DNA from: Betaproteobacteria bacterium
GTDB taxonomy: Bacteria > Pseudomonadota > Gammaproteobacteria > Burkholderiales > SG8-41
Assembly: GCA_025363575.1 (NCBI GenBank)
Contig: JANYDM010000003.1
Span: forward strand, 5,985 to 69,984
Reading direction: 5' to 3'
DNA length: 64,000 nucleotides
The notes under the pieces are model-generated. The model had not been told where the DNA came from. It saw only the letters and a program-made list of their open reading frames with translations, and ran no database searches. The position numbers were made by a program, and so were the translations under genes. Shown piece by piece: positions 17,225 to 26,011 of this stretch. Each line of letters starts with the position of its first letter. Within the stretch, counting starts at the first letter, position 1.

Positions 17225-18109
17225 ATGAGCGGCATCACGCTGGACCTCCTGTTGCTGCAGATCGTCACCGGCATCGCGCTCGGCGCGGTGTACGTGCTGG
17301 TGGCGCTCGGCTTGTCTCTTATATTCGGCATGCTGGCGGTCGTGAACTTCGCGCACGGCGCATTCTTCATGGTCGGCGCCTATATGGGCGTGTGGCTCTT
17401 CGCGCAAACCGGAAATTTCTGGGTGTGCCTCGTGCTGGTGCCGCTCGGCGTGGGCGCCATCGGCCTTGTCACCGAACGCGTGCTGGTGCGTCCGCTCTAT
17501 GGGCGCGGCATCGACTATCCACTGCTGCTGACGTTCGGCCTGTCGTATATCTTTGTCGAAGTCGTGCGCATGACGTTCGGTCTGAACGGCATTCCGTTCT
17601 CGACGCCCGCGGGCCTGACCGGCGCGGTCAATATCGGCATCGGCCACTTTCCGCTCTATCGGTTGTTCCTGATCGGTGCAACCGCGGTCATCGTCGCCGC
17701 CCTGTATTTGTTCATCGAAAAAACTTCCTACGGACTGATCATCCGCGCCGGCGCGCGCGATCCTGAAATCGTGCGCGTGCTGGGGATCGATATCTCCAGG
17801 GTCTGGCTGGTCGTGTTCGGCATCGGCACCGGCATCGCGGGCCTCTCCGGCGTGCTCTCCGCGCCGCTGCAGTCTGTGACGCCGGAAATGGGTGTCTCGC
17901 TACTCGCGGATGCGTTCGTCGTCACCGTCGTAGGCGGCATGGGCTCGCTTACCGGGGCAGTAGTCGCGGGCTTGCTCGTTGGCGTGGTAGTGAGCCTCAC
18001 TTCGCTGGTATCACCGGAAGCGGGACGCGTGTCGATATTCGTGCTGATGGCGGTCGTGCTGCTGGTGCGTCCGCAAGGATTGTTCGGCCGCACCGGAGCG
18101 CTGGGTTAG
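17225..18109 (+). CDS. livH: Branched-chain amino acid-type ABC transporter permease, LivH family
   Basis: 294 residues, about eight membrane spans. LQIVTGIALGAVYVLVALGLSLIFGMLAVVNFAHGAFFM is the N-terminal LivH signature and MVGAYMGVW follows. The cytoplasmic loop is RAGARDPEIVRVLGID and the end reads VRPQGLFGRTG. Two bases separate it from the next permease. Second set in this window. Confidence 0.9.
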   Translation: MSGITLDLLLLQIVTGIALGAVYVLVALGLSLIFGMLAVVNFAHGAFFMVGAYMGVWLFAQTGNFWVCLVLVPLGVGAIGLVTERVLVRPLYGRGIDYPLLLTFGLSYIFVEVVRMTFGLNGIPFSTPAGLTGAVNIGIGHFPLYRLFLIGATAVIVAALYLFIEKTSYGLIIRAGARDPEIVRVLGIDISRVWLVVFGIGTGIAGLSGVLSAPLQSVTPEMGVSLLADAFVVTVVGGMGSLTGAVVAGLLVGVVVSLTSLVSPEAGRVSIFVLMAVVLLVRPQGLFGRTGALG

Positions 18110-18111
18110 GC

Positions 18112-19098
18112 ATGCACGGCAGCAATGCGCAGCAAGCAGGCGCTTGGCGCGCGGTGCTCGATGCCATCGCGCGCCACCGCGTTGCCGCGACGCTCGCGTT
18201 CCTGATTATTTTTCCGTGGCTCGTGCCGTATCACACGCTGGCGATCAACATTCTGATCTGGGGCCTGTTCGCGCTGGGTTTCAACCTGCTATACGGTTAT
18301 GCAGGCCTCTTGTCGTTCGGTCACGCGGCGCTGCTCGGCGTGGGCAGCTATGGCTGCGGCATCGTCATCGTGCATTTCGGCTGGCCGTGGTACGTGGCGA
18401 TTCTGTGCGGCGTCGCGTTCTCGTCCGCGGTCGCCTGCGTGATCGGCTTTCTTGCCATCCGCACACGCGGAATTTACTTCTCGATGGTGACGCTGGCTCT
18501 TGCCGAATGCGTCTATTACCTCTTTTATAAATGGGAAAGCGTGACCGGCGGCGAGAACGGGCTGCGCGGCATCAACGTCTCCACGGTCAATCTGTTCGGG
18601 TTCGAGATCAACTTCCTGGATCCGGTCAACAAGTATTACGTGATGCTCGGGGTGGTCGCGATTGCGTTGTGGATTTTTTCACGCATACTCGCGTCGCCGT
18701 TCGGCGCGGTGCTTGAAACCATACGCGAGAACGAAGCACGCGCCGCCGCGTGCGGCTACAACGTCGCCAACACCAAGCTCATGGCGTTCGTGCTGTCGGG
18801 CGCGTTCTGCGGCGTCGCGGGCGCATTGCGCGCGTTGCATCTGTCCACCGTGCCGGTCGAAGTGCTGCAGATTTCGACGTCGGGCGATGTCGTGATGATG
18901 GCGCTGCTCGGCGGCTTCGGCACCTTCTTCGGGCCGTTCATCGGCGCCGGCGTGTTCCAGCTCTTCGGCGACGTGCTGACGTTGTGGACGACGCACTGGC
19001 AGCTGTATCTCGGCGCGACCTTCATGGTGTTCGTGCTGTTCTTTCCGCGCGGCATCTGGGGCTCGATCCTGCATTGGCTCGGCGTGGCGAAATCATGA
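18112..19098 (+). CDS. livM: Branched-chain amino acid-type ABC transporter permease, LivM family
   Basis: 328 residues. A soluble N-terminal stretch of about 25 residues precedes the spans, then LINILIWGLFALGFNLLYGYAGLLSFGHAALLGVG (LivM signature), TGGENGLRGI and the cytoplasmic ETIRENEARAAACGYN loop. ATGA overlap with the ATPase gene that follows. Partner of the LivH at 17225. Confidence 0.9.
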   Translation: MHGSNAQQAGAWRAVLDAIARHRVAATLAFLIIFPWLVPYHTLAINILIWGLFALGFNLLYGYAGLLSFGHAALLGVGSYGCGIVIVHFGWPWYVAILCGVAFSSAVACVIGFLAIRTRGIYFSMVTLALAECVYYLFYKWESVTGGENGLRGINVSTVNLFGFEINFLDPVNKYYVMLGVVAIALWIFSRILASPFGAVLETIRENEARAAACGYNVANTKLMAFVLSGAFCGVAGALRALHLSTVPVEVLQISTSGDVVMMALLGGFGTFFGPFIGAGVFQLFGDVLTLWTTHWQLYLGATFMVFVLFFPRGIWGSILHWLGVAKS

Positions 19099-19841
19099 GC
19101 GACATCCTGGTCGCCGAGGGCGTGGGCAAAAAATTCGGCGGCTTCGTCGCGCTGAAGGACGTATCGGTTAGCTTCGCGGAGGACAAGCTCGCCGCGATCA
19201 TCGGCCCGAACGGGGCCGGCAAAAGCACGTTTTTCAACGTAATTTCGGGCGCGTTTCCGGTGTCGAGCGGGCGAGTGCGCTTCGAAGGCCGCGATATCAC
19301 GGGCCTGCGGCCGCACGAGTACGCAAGGCGCGGCATCGCCAAATCCTTCCAGATCACGAATCTATTCCCCCAGCTCTCCGCGCACGAGAACGTGCGCGTG
19401 GCAGCGCAGATGCAAAAGACGCGCTACAACCTGTGGACGCCGCGCGCCGGCATCCGCGAATTGATAGAGCAGGCCGACGCGCTCCTGGAGCGAGTGGGCA
19501 TCTTCGCCAAGCGCAACGCGACGGCACGCGACATGGCGCACGGCGAGCAGCGCTGCCTCGAAATCGCGATGGCGCTGGCGTGCAAGCCGCGGCTTTTGCT
19601 GCTCGACGAGCCGACCGCCGGCATGTCGCCGGAGGAAACCGTCAAGATGATGGATCTCATCGTGCGCCTCGCGGCCGAGCGCACGGTGATCCTGGTTGAG
19701 CACAAGATGAAGCTGGTGATGGGGATCTGCCAGCAGCTGGTCGTGCTGCATCACGGTGAATTGCTCGCGCAGGGCACGCCCGACGACATCCGCGCCAATG
19801 ACGACGTGAAGCGTGTCTACCTCGGGCAGGGAAAGCATTGA
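19095..19841 (+). CDS. livG: ABC transporter ATP-binding protein, LivG family
   Basis: 248 residues from ATG 19095, overlapping the livM stop as ATGA. Walker A GPNGAGKST, RGIAKSFQITNLFPQL Q-loop, signature MAHGEQRCLEIAMALA (degenerate, HGEQR), Walker B LLLLDEPTAGMSPEE and switch-region His VILVEHKMK. Ends KRVYLGQGKH. The open frame continues upstream inside livM but the family start is clear at MSDILVAEGVGKKFGG. Confidence 0.9.
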   Translation: MSDILVAEGVGKKFGGFVALKDVSVSFAEDKLAAIIGPNGAGKSTFFNVISGAFPVSSGRVRFEGRDITGLRPHEYARRGIAKSFQITNLFPQLSAHENVRVAAQMQKTRYNLWTPRAGIRELIEQADALLERVGIFAKRNATARDMAHGEQRCLEIAMALACKPRLLLLDEPTAGMSPEETVKMMDLIVRLAAERTVILVEHKMKLVMGICQQLVVLHHGELLAQGTPDDIRANDDVKRVYLGQGKH

Positions 19842-20554
19842 TGGCAGCGATGCTCAAACTTGAAAGTCTCAACGCGTGGTACGGGCACAGCCATGTGCTG
19901 CAGGGCGTGTCCCTCGAAGTCGGCGCCGGTGAGATTGTCACGCTCATCGGGCGCAATGGCGCCGGCAAAACCACCACGCTGCGTACCGTGATGGGTCTGG
20001 TGGCCAAGCACGGCGGCAGCGTCAAGTTCGACGGGGCGGACGTGCTGAGCGAACCCGCGTTCCGCCGTTACCACCGGGGGCTTGCTTACGTGCCCGAAGA
20101 GCGGCGCATCGTGCCGGGGCTGTCGGTGCTGGAAAACCTGCAGCTTGGATTGCTGGCGTCGCCCCATCGCCAGCGCGAAAGCGAGATCATCGCGCGCATT
20201 GCACGCACGTTCCCGCGCTTGCAGCAGCGGCTCGGTCAGCCCGGCGAAACCTTATCCGGCGGCGAGCAGCAGATGCTGGCGATCGCGCGCGCGATGATGG
20301 CCGAACCGAAAATGATTTTGCTCGACGAGCCGTCCGAAGGCATCATGCCGATACTCGTCGATGAGATGTTCGACCTGTTTGCGGAGATGAAGCGCGCCGG
20401 CACCACTATCCTGCTGGTCGAGCAGAACGTCGAGCGCGCGCTGTCGATTTCCGACCGCGCCTATGTCATGGACCAGGGCATGATCGTGCACCACGATACT
20501 GCCGCCAACCTGCTGGCGGACAAGACGATACAAGAGCGGTATTGCGCGGTGTAG
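19841..20554 (+). CDS. livF: ABC transporter ATP-binding protein, LivF family
   Basis: 237 residues from the ATG at 19841 in a TGATG junction with livG; a TTG one codon upstream is also in frame. Walker A GRNGAGKTTTL, YVPEERRIVPGLSV, signature LSGGEQQMLAIARAMM, Walker B ILLDEPSEGIMPILV and VEQNVERAL. Last gene of the second Liv operon. Confidence 0.9.
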   Translation: MAAMLKLESLNAWYGHSHVLQGVSLEVGAGEIVTLIGRNGAGKTTTLRTVMGLVAKHGGSVKFDGADVLSEPAFRRYHRGLAYVPEERRIVPGLSVLENLQLGLLASPHRQRESEIIARIARTFPRLQQRLGQPGETLSGGEQQMLAIARAMMAEPKMILLDEPSEGIMPILVDEMFDLFAEMKRAGTTILLVEQNVERALSISDRAYVMDQGMIVHHDTAANLLADKTIQERYCAV

Positions 20555-20573
20555 GGATGAGACAACGCGCGAA

Positions 20574-20828
20574 CTAGCGGCCGGTGTCGGTTGGCTGGTT
20601 GAACACCATTTCGGTGACGATTTCGCCGTCGCTGCTCAGCCTGCACACTTTGCTCGGGGTATTGCGTTGCGCAAGCGTAATGGCGAACCGCTCCGCTTCG
20701 GCCAGAGAGTGAAACGAATACCCTGACGTGCCCTTGTTGCTGTCGACGAACCAGCGCTCGGCGCCGAGCGAGGCTATCGTGTAGGTGATGTAGTCCCCGG
20801 TCAGGTTGCTTGATTCTTCTTCCGCCAT
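20574..20828 (-). CDS. Small conserved-type hypothetical protein (DUF2188-like)
   Basis: 84 residues from ATG 20828. Reads YTIASLGAERWFVDSN, then FHSLAEAERFAITLAQRN and VCRLSSDGEIV: a beta-alpha-beta pattern with an AEAE..A...AQ helix that resembles DUF2188-type small proteins. An upstream in-frame GTG at 20873 lies inside the MITE-like element, so the start could have been changed by the insertion. Weak ribosome site. No signal peptide. Function unknown. Confidence 0.55.
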   Translation of the reverse strand: MAEEESSNLTGDYITYTIASLGAERWFVDSNKGTSGYSFHSLAEAERFAITLAQRNTPSKVCRLSSDGEIVTEMVFNQPTDTGR

Positions 20829-20834
20829 AGGTAA

Positions 20835-21102
20835 AGAGTCCCTAACACAATGAAACGCGCGATGCGCTGTCACGATTTTGGCTCAGGGCTAGAAGAAAGT
20901 CCCGCGGCTTAGTCATTCTAAGCAAGGGGCTTTCGACAACGCCATGGGCCAAAACTCGTGCCAGCCCGAAAGGTTGCAGCCAGAATCGGCGATGGCTGCG
21001 TTGCTCGTCTTGGCAATATGAATAACTATTGCCTGCGCCGGGCGTCTTGCCCTCACCGATTCTGGCTGCAACGCACACGTGTTTCATTGTGTTGGGGACT
21101 CT
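20835..21102. mobile_element. MITE-like non-coding element with 21-bp terminal inverted repeats
   Basis: Left end AGAGTCCCTAACACAATGAAA (20835-20855) and right end TTTCATTGTGTTGGGGACTCT (21082-21102) are inverted copies with one mismatch. Inside, TTGCAGCCAGAATCGG (20974-20989) pairs perfectly with 21056-21071, and GGCAATA/TATTGCC forms an inner hairpin. 268 bp, no transposase-sized gene. A leftward open frame of 81 codons crosses it but is likely chance. No obvious target-site duplication. Lies between the second Liv operon and the molybdenum hydroxylase genes. Confidence 0.7.
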
Positions 21103-21195
21103 CGAAGTTTACAAGTTAATCCGGGTTTTCACATGGCGAGGTTCGCGGCATGGCGAAGCCGTGTCGAGGAATTTCCGCACAAACGGCACGCATCG

Positions 21196-23559
21196 CTAAA
21201 CTTTACCGAGGGCCCGCAGGACGCGCTCGGGCGTGACGGGCTGCGCGGTGACGCGCGCCTTGAACGGGCGCAATGCATCGTTGATCGCATTCATCACCGC
21301 GCCAGGTGCGCCAGCGGTGCCGGCTTCACCGGCGCCCTTGGCGCCAAGTTCCGATGTTTTGGTCGGCGTGACGACATGGGCGATTTCCATGTCCGGCATT
21401 TCGCCCGCCATGGGCACGAGGTATTCGGCCATGTTGCCGTTGAGCAACTGGCCTTCGGCGCTGTAGATGCAGTGCTCGAATAAGACGCCGCCGATGCCCT
21501 GCACGATGCCTCCGCGAATCTGCTCGTCGACAAGTTGCGGATTGATGATGGTGCCGCAGTCTTCGACGCACCAGTGCTTGAGCAGTTTGACGAAGCCGGT
21601 TTCGACGTCGACTTCGACCAGGGACGCCTGCATGCCGTTAGTGAATGCAAATCCGTAGCCGCGCGGGGTGTAGTGGCGCGTCACGACCAGCTCGGACTGG
21701 AAATCCATGGGCAGCGTGTCAGGGCGGAAGTAGGCTATGCGGCCCACTTCGGCGAGCGGCAGCTTGACCTCGCCGGTGCGCACGTCGACTACATGATCGT
21801 TGCGCACGTCGAGCATTTCGCCGCCCGTCTGCAAAATCGCCGCAGCCACTTCGAGAATGTGGGCGCGCAACACTTTGCCTGATTGCAACACCGCTTCGCC
21901 GCCGATGCCGGCGCCGCGCGACGCCCAGGTGCCGCCGCCATACGGCGTGGTGCCGGTGTCGCCCGTGATGACGCGCACCTTGTCGATGCCGACGCCGACC
22001 GCATCGGCAGCAATCTGAGCGAAGATGGCTTCAGTGCCCTGGCCTTGCTCGGTGACGCTGACCATGCACGTCACCATGCCGGTGGGCTCGAAGCGCAGCG
22101 TCGCGCCATCCTGAGCCGAGATGCGCGCGCCGCCGACGCCGTAGAAAGCCGGCGATGGGTTCGTCACCTCTATCATTGCAGCAAGTCCGATGCCGCGGTA
22201 GACGCCTTTCTTGCGCAGAACTTCCTGCTCATTGCGAAGCTTTTTGTAGTCCATGAGCGCCAGCAGCTTGTCGAGCGTCTGGTGGTGCGAGAGCTTCTCG
22301 AATTTCATGCCGGCCGCAGACGTATAGGGATAGGCGTCGTCCGCGATCAGGTTGCGGCGGCGGAACTCGGCCGGGTCCATGCCGAGTTTTTCGGCGGCAA
22401 GATCGACGATGCATTCCGTGATCGATACCGCGATCGGATGGCCGACGGCGCGGTACTGGCACGTCACGTTCTTGTTGGTGAAGACGACGTTAAGATTCGC
22501 GCGGTACTGCTTGTGCTTGTACGGGCCGCCGGTAAGATTGACGACCTGATTGCCTTCGATTCCGCTCGTCCTTGGATAAACAGAGTAGGGGCCTATCCCG
22601 GTCAAATCGTCGAGGTCGAACGCAAGGATATCGCCGGCCTTGCTGCAGGCGATCCGCAGCTTCGCCTTGTGCTCGCGTGCATGGATGTCTGTAAGGAAGG
22701 ATTCCAGCCGGTCAGCGATAAACTTCACCGGGCGCTTCAGCATCACCGACAGCGCTGCGGTAGCCATCTCGTCCGGATACACGTGCACTTTGATGCCGTA
22801 GGAGCCGCCGACGTCCCTGGCGATGACGCGCACGTTTGCTTCCGGCAGGTCCAGATGCCGCGAAATGATGTCCTGCATCATGTGCGGCGCCTGCGTCGAG
22901 TGATAGACGGTGAGCGAATTTTCTGCCGCGTTGAAATCGGCTAGCAGCGTACGGGCTTCGAGCGTCACGCCGGTGTGACGGCCGAATTCGTAGGTCTCTT
23001 CGACTACGACGTCGGCCTTCGCGAAGGCTGCGTCGACTTCGCCGGTATCCAGCGCACGCGTGAAGCAGATGTTGTCGCCAAGGTCGGGGTGAATCACGTA
23101 TTTGCCTGCGAGTGCGTCATCCATGTCGACGATGGCGGGCAATTCCTCCCATTCCGCGTCGATCAGGTCGGCCGCGTCTTCGGCCTGTGCGCGCGATTCG
23201 GCGACGACCGCGGCGACCGCTTCGCCCTGCCAGCACGCGCGGTCGACGGCGATTGCGTGCTGCGGCGCCGACTTGATGCCCTTCAGGTGCGCGAGCACGG
23301 CAACCCACGGCTTGCAGTAGGCGGCAAGCGCCTTGCCGTCAACGACAGCGATGACGCCGGGCATGCTGCGCGCGCGCGTAAAGTCCAGCATGGCGATACG
23401 CGCATGCGCATGCGGGCTGCGGAAAAAGGCCACATGTGCAAGACGCGGCAGGCGCAAATCGTCGGTGTAAACGCCGCGTCCCTGCAGCAGGCGCTTTGCG
23501 TTCGCCCGCGGCACGCTTTGGCCGATGTACGGTTTGTCTGCTTTGCTCGCGTCGCTCAT
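21196..23559 (-). CDS. Xanthine dehydrogenase/CO dehydrogenase family, molybdopterin-binding large subunit
   Basis: 787 residues, the usual length for CoxL/CutL-type subunits. The N-terminal KRLLQGRGVYTDDLRLPRLAHVAFFRSPHAHARI is the Ald_Xan_dh_C hammerhead domain. Moco-binding parts include VTEQGQGTEAIFAQI, TGDTGTTPYGGGTWASRG and the C-terminal ELGAKGAGEAGTAGAPGAV with the catalytic Glu. The loop aligned with the CoxL active site (AYRCSFR in form I CO dehydrogenases) reads CQYRAVGHPIA, so it is not a CO dehydrogenase. Together with the FAD and 2Fe-2S subunits encoded upstream it should hydroxylate an organic (often N-heterocyclic or aldehyde) substrate with water. Confidence 0.9.
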   Translation of the reverse strand: MSDASKADKPYIGQSVPRANAKRLLQGRGVYTDDLRLPRLAHVAFFRSPHAHARIAMLDFTRARSMPGVIAVVDGKALAAYCKPWVAVLAHLKGIKSAPQHAIAVDRACWQGEAVAAVVAESRAQAEDAADLIDAEWEELPAIVDMDDALAGKYVIHPDLGDNICFTRALDTGEVDAAFAKADVVVEETYEFGRHTGVTLEARTLLADFNAAENSLTVYHSTQAPHMMQDIISRHLDLPEANVRVIARDVGGSYGIKVHVYPDEMATAALSVMLKRPVKFIADRLESFLTDIHAREHKAKLRIACSKAGDILAFDLDDLTGIGPYSVYPRTSGIEGNQVVNLTGGPYKHKQYRANLNVVFTNKNVTCQYRAVGHPIAVSITECIVDLAAEKLGMDPAEFRRRNLIADDAYPYTSAAGMKFEKLSHHQTLDKLLALMDYKKLRNEQEVLRKKGVYRGIGLAAMIEVTNPSPAFYGVGGARISAQDGATLRFEPTGMVTCMVSVTEQGQGTEAIFAQIAADAVGVGIDKVRVITGDTGTTPYGGGTWASRGAGIGGEAVLQSGKVLRAHILEVAAAILQTGGEMLDVRNDHVVDVRTGEVKLPLAEVGRIAYFRPDTLPMDFQSELVVTRHYTPRGYGFAFTNGMQASLVEVDVETGFVKLLKHWCVEDCGTIINPQLVDEQIRGGIVQGIGGVLFEHCIYSAEGQLLNGNMAEYLVPMAGEMPDMEIAHVVTPTKTSELGAKGAGEAGTAGAPGAVMNAINDALRPFKARVTAQPVTPERVLRALGKV

Positions 23560-23575
23560 TTCAGTCTATCTTTTT

Positions 23576-23646
23576 GTAACCGCCGATGAAAGCCGATAGA
23601 GACGTCGCTGCTTTTGAATTTCATCTGCGTTCATCAGCGGTTATTT
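23576..23646. repeat. Intergenic inverted repeat (family A) between coxS- and coxL-like genes
   Basis: AACCGCCGATGAAAGCCGAT at the left and CATCTGCGTTCATCAGCGGTT at the right pair around a short centre. Same family as 26012, 35074 and 47784 but diverged. Lies within the operon between the small and large subunit genes. Confidence 0.65.
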
Positions 23647-24125
23647 TTTGCTTTTAGCAGGCCCTCAATCGCATCGACGATCGCCTGATAGCCGGTGCAG
23701 CGGCAGTAGTTGCCGGAGATGTGGTCGCGGATTTCGTCGCGCGTAGCGCGCGGCTTGTTCAAAATCAGGTCTTGCGCTGCCATCAACATGCCCGGGGTGC
23801 AGAAGCCGCATTGCAGCGCATTGCGCTCGTGGAACGCACGCTGCAGATCGGCGATTTCGCCGGAATCGGACAGGCCTTCGATGGTCTCGACCCTTTTGCC
23901 GGCCGCCTGCACGGCGAGCATCAGGCAACCGCGCACTATCTTGCCGTCGACGCGCACCGTGCACGCGCCGCACACGCCGTGCTCGCAGCCGGTGTGCGAG
24001 CCGGTCAGGCCCAGGTCTTCGCGCAGGAAATCGATTAGGTGCTGGCGCGGCAGTATGCGCCGCGTCGTCGGCGCGCCATTGACGGTGAGCGTAGTTTCGA
24101 CGGATTGATCCATAGGCTTGCTCAT
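23634..24125 (-). CDS. 2Fe-2S subunit of a molybdenum hydroxylase (CoxS-like)
   Basis: 163 residues. Plant-type ferredoxin cluster: C47, C52, C55 and C67 (CEHGVCGAC...GC). Second cluster in the helical domain: CGFC (C106, C109) and CRC (C141, C143). GYQAIVDAIE closes the protein. Carries electrons from the molybdenum centre to FAD. Overlaps the FAD subunit gene upstream by ATGA. Confidence 0.92.
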   Translation of the reverse strand: MSKPMDQSVETTLTVNGAPTTRRILPRQHLIDFLREDLGLTGSHTGCEHGVCGACTVRVDGKIVRGCLMLAVQAAGKRVETIEGLSDSGEIADLQRAFHERNALQCGFCTPGMLMAAQDLILNKPRATRDEIRDHISGNYCRCTGYQAIVDAIEGLLKAKNNR

Positions 24126-24976
24126 GCGTTCAAAGCGTTGAGAGCGCGCGCGGTAATCACACGTGCGAGGTGCAACTTGGTCGCGGGCGTCGAATAAGTG
24201 TCGCCGCTCGGGTCGAGATCGGAGGCCAGCGCTTTGGCGGCTGCCTCAATCACCGCAGGTGACAAGCGTTTGCCTTCGACTTCAGCCATCGCGGTTTTGG
24301 TGAGCACCGGCGTCTGGTCTACGCCAAGGTAGGCGAGCTGCACGTTCGACAGCACGCCATGTGTACTCGCCGCCATTGCCGCAACGCCGACAATCGCGTA
24401 ATCGCCGCGGCGTCGCGTCAACTCGACGAAGGCGCTGCGCGAACCGGCAGCCGGCGCCGGGATATCAATCGCGGTCAATACCTCGCCCGGACCGATGGCG
24501 GTCGTATACAGCGCATGGAAAAATTCGCGTGCCTTGACTTTGCGGCTGCCATTTTTATTCGAGATGACGAATTCCGCATTGAGGGCGAGACAGCACGCCG
24601 GCCATTCCGCTGCCGGGTCGGCGAGCGCGATGCTGCCGCCGAACGTGCCGGCATTGCGGATCGCGACGTGCGCGATGTGCGGCGCGGCCTGCGCGAGCAG
24701 CGGCAGCGTCCTGGCGATTTCCGGCGAGCGCTCAACTTCCGCATGGGTCGTCAGTGCGCCTATGGTGACTTTGCCATTGGCAACCGTGATGCCGGCCAGC
24801 CCGGGTATGCCCGTGATATCGATTAATAATTCCGGCGATGACAGCCGCAGGTTGAGCGCGGCAAGCAGGCTTTGCCCGCCAGCGAGCAGGCGCGCATCGT
24901 CGCCGTGCGTTTCGAGCAATTGAAACACCTCGGCGAGCGATCTGGCTTTGATATAAGCGAAGGGCGGCGCTTTCAT
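24122..24976 (-). CDS. FAD-binding medium subunit of a molybdenum hydroxylase (CoxM-like)
   Basis: 284 residues. First FAD motif DARLLAGGQSLLAALNLRL and second AIRNAGTFGGSIALADPAAEW, both canonical. The C-terminal CO_deh_flav_C domain follows from about residue 175. First gene of the M-S-L operon running leftward from 24976. Confidence 0.92.
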   Translation of the reverse strand: MKAPPFAYIKARSLAEVFQLLETHGDDARLLAGGQSLLAALNLRLSSPELLIDITGIPGLAGITVANGKVTIGALTTHAEVERSPEIARTLPLLAQAAPHIAHVAIRNAGTFGGSIALADPAAEWPACCLALNAEFVISNKNGSRKVKAREFFHALYTTAIGPGEVLTAIDIPAPAAGSRSAFVELTRRRGDYAIVGVAAMAASTHGVLSNVQLAYLGVDQTPVLTKTAMAEVEGKRLSPAVIEAAAKALASDLDPSGDTYSTPATKLHLARVITARALNALNA

Positions 24977-25074
24977 CCTGAACCCTGATGCGGGCGGACT
25001 TACGTTGTTATGATTGCATCGTGATGAGTCCGCACGCCGCTGTCAAGAAAATCCCCGTCAGCCCGGCGCGCCAA

Positions 25075-25103
25075 TTGCGAGCGCAATGACGGGCTGCTAT
25101 ATT
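25075..25103 (+). promoter_or_regulatory. Candidate sigma70 promoter for the isocitrate-lyase-family gene
   Basis: TTGCGA at 25075-25080, a 17-base spacer and TATATT at 25098-25103; the GTG start is 36 bases downstream. The -35 region overlaps a short dyad ATTGCGAGCGCAAT, a possible operator. Confidence 0.5.
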
Positions 25104-25138
25104 CGCTCGCGCAGCTCAATTAAAAACAGGAATCTCCA

Positions 25139-25996
25139 GTGAAATCACCGACGATACGCCAGCTCGCGCAGACCGAGAAACCGCTTGTCCTGCCGGGTGC
25201 GCACGATGCGCTGTCCGCGCTGCTCATCAAGGAGGCGGGCTTCAAGGGATTTTTCATTGGCGGCTTTCAGACCGCGGGCGCACGCTACGGCCTGCCCGAT
25301 ATCGGGCTCGCCCAGCTTGGCGAATTCTCGGCCGCCTTCCGCGACATGATCAGCGCGTGCGACCTGCCGGTGCTGGTCGATGCCGATAACGGCTACGGCG
25401 ACGTCAAGAACGCGGTGCATCTGCTGCATACCTACGAGCGCATGGGCGTGCAGGCCATGTTCATCGAAGATCAGGTGTCGCCCAAGCGCTGCGGCCACAT
25501 GGCCGGTAAGCAGGTCGTGCCGACCGAGGAGATGGAAGCGAAATTGCGCGCGATGACGGCCAATCGGATGAATCCCGACACTTTCATAGTGGCCCGCACC
25601 GATGCCCGCGCGATATACGGTATGGATGAAGCGCTGCGCCGCGCCGAGCGCTACGTGCGCGCGGGCGCCGACGGCGTGTTTATCGAATCGATGCTGAACG
25701 AGGACGAGATCGCGCGCGCTGTGCGCGAAGTGCAGACTTGCCACGTCGCCAACATGCTCGAAGGCGGCATCACGCCGATCTTGAAACCTTCCGTGTTGGG
25801 CCAGATGGGTTACGGTATCGCGCTCTACGGAATCACGCTGCTGCTACGCATCACGAAGACGATGCAGATGGCACTGGCCGATCTCAAGAGCGGCGAGTTG
25901 AAGCTGGTCGGCACCGGTACGCCGTTCGAGGAATACACCAAAATCGTCGGCGTCGAGAAGTGGCGCAAGATCGAAGCGGACTTTGGCGGAAAATAG
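25139..25996 (+). CDS. Isocitrate lyase/PEP mutase family protein
   Basis: 285 residues from a GTG start (KSPTIRQLAQTEKPLVLPGAHDALSALL), a typical N-terminus for this family. LVDADNGYGD holds metal-ligand Asp residues and SPKRCGHMAGK is the KRCGH catalytic loop with Cys. ARTDARAIYGMDEALRRAERY and GAD(G)VFIE follow the methylisocitrate lyase/carboxyvinyl-carboxyphosphonate mutase pattern. Cleaves or rearranges 2-hydroxy-dicarboxylic acids or related compounds; oxaloacetate decarboxylase or methylisocitrate lyase-like activity are options. Followed by a family A repeat and a DUF1330 gene. Confidence 0.85.
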   Translation: MKSPTIRQLAQTEKPLVLPGAHDALSALLIKEAGFKGFFIGGFQTAGARYGLPDIGLAQLGEFSAAFRDMISACDLPVLVDADNGYGDVKNAVHLLHTYERMGVQAMFIEDQVSPKRCGHMAGKQVVPTEEMEAKLRAMTANRMNPDTFIVARTDARAIYGMDEALRRAERYVRAGADGVFIESMLNEDEIARAVREVQTCHVANMLEGGITPILKPSVLGQMGYGIALYGITLLLRITKTMQMALADLKSGELKLVGTGTPFEEYTKIVGVEKWRKIEADFGGK

Positions 25997-26011
25997 TATT
26001 TAAACAAACCA

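Noticed and set aside
20842..21087. 81-codon leftward frame inside the MITE-like element
   Set aside because: It covers the hairpin arms and inverted ends, has no ribosome site and no recognisable protein features; more likely chance.
21196..23559. CO dehydrogenase large subunit (coxL)
   Set aside because: Neither the form I nor the form II active-site signature is present.
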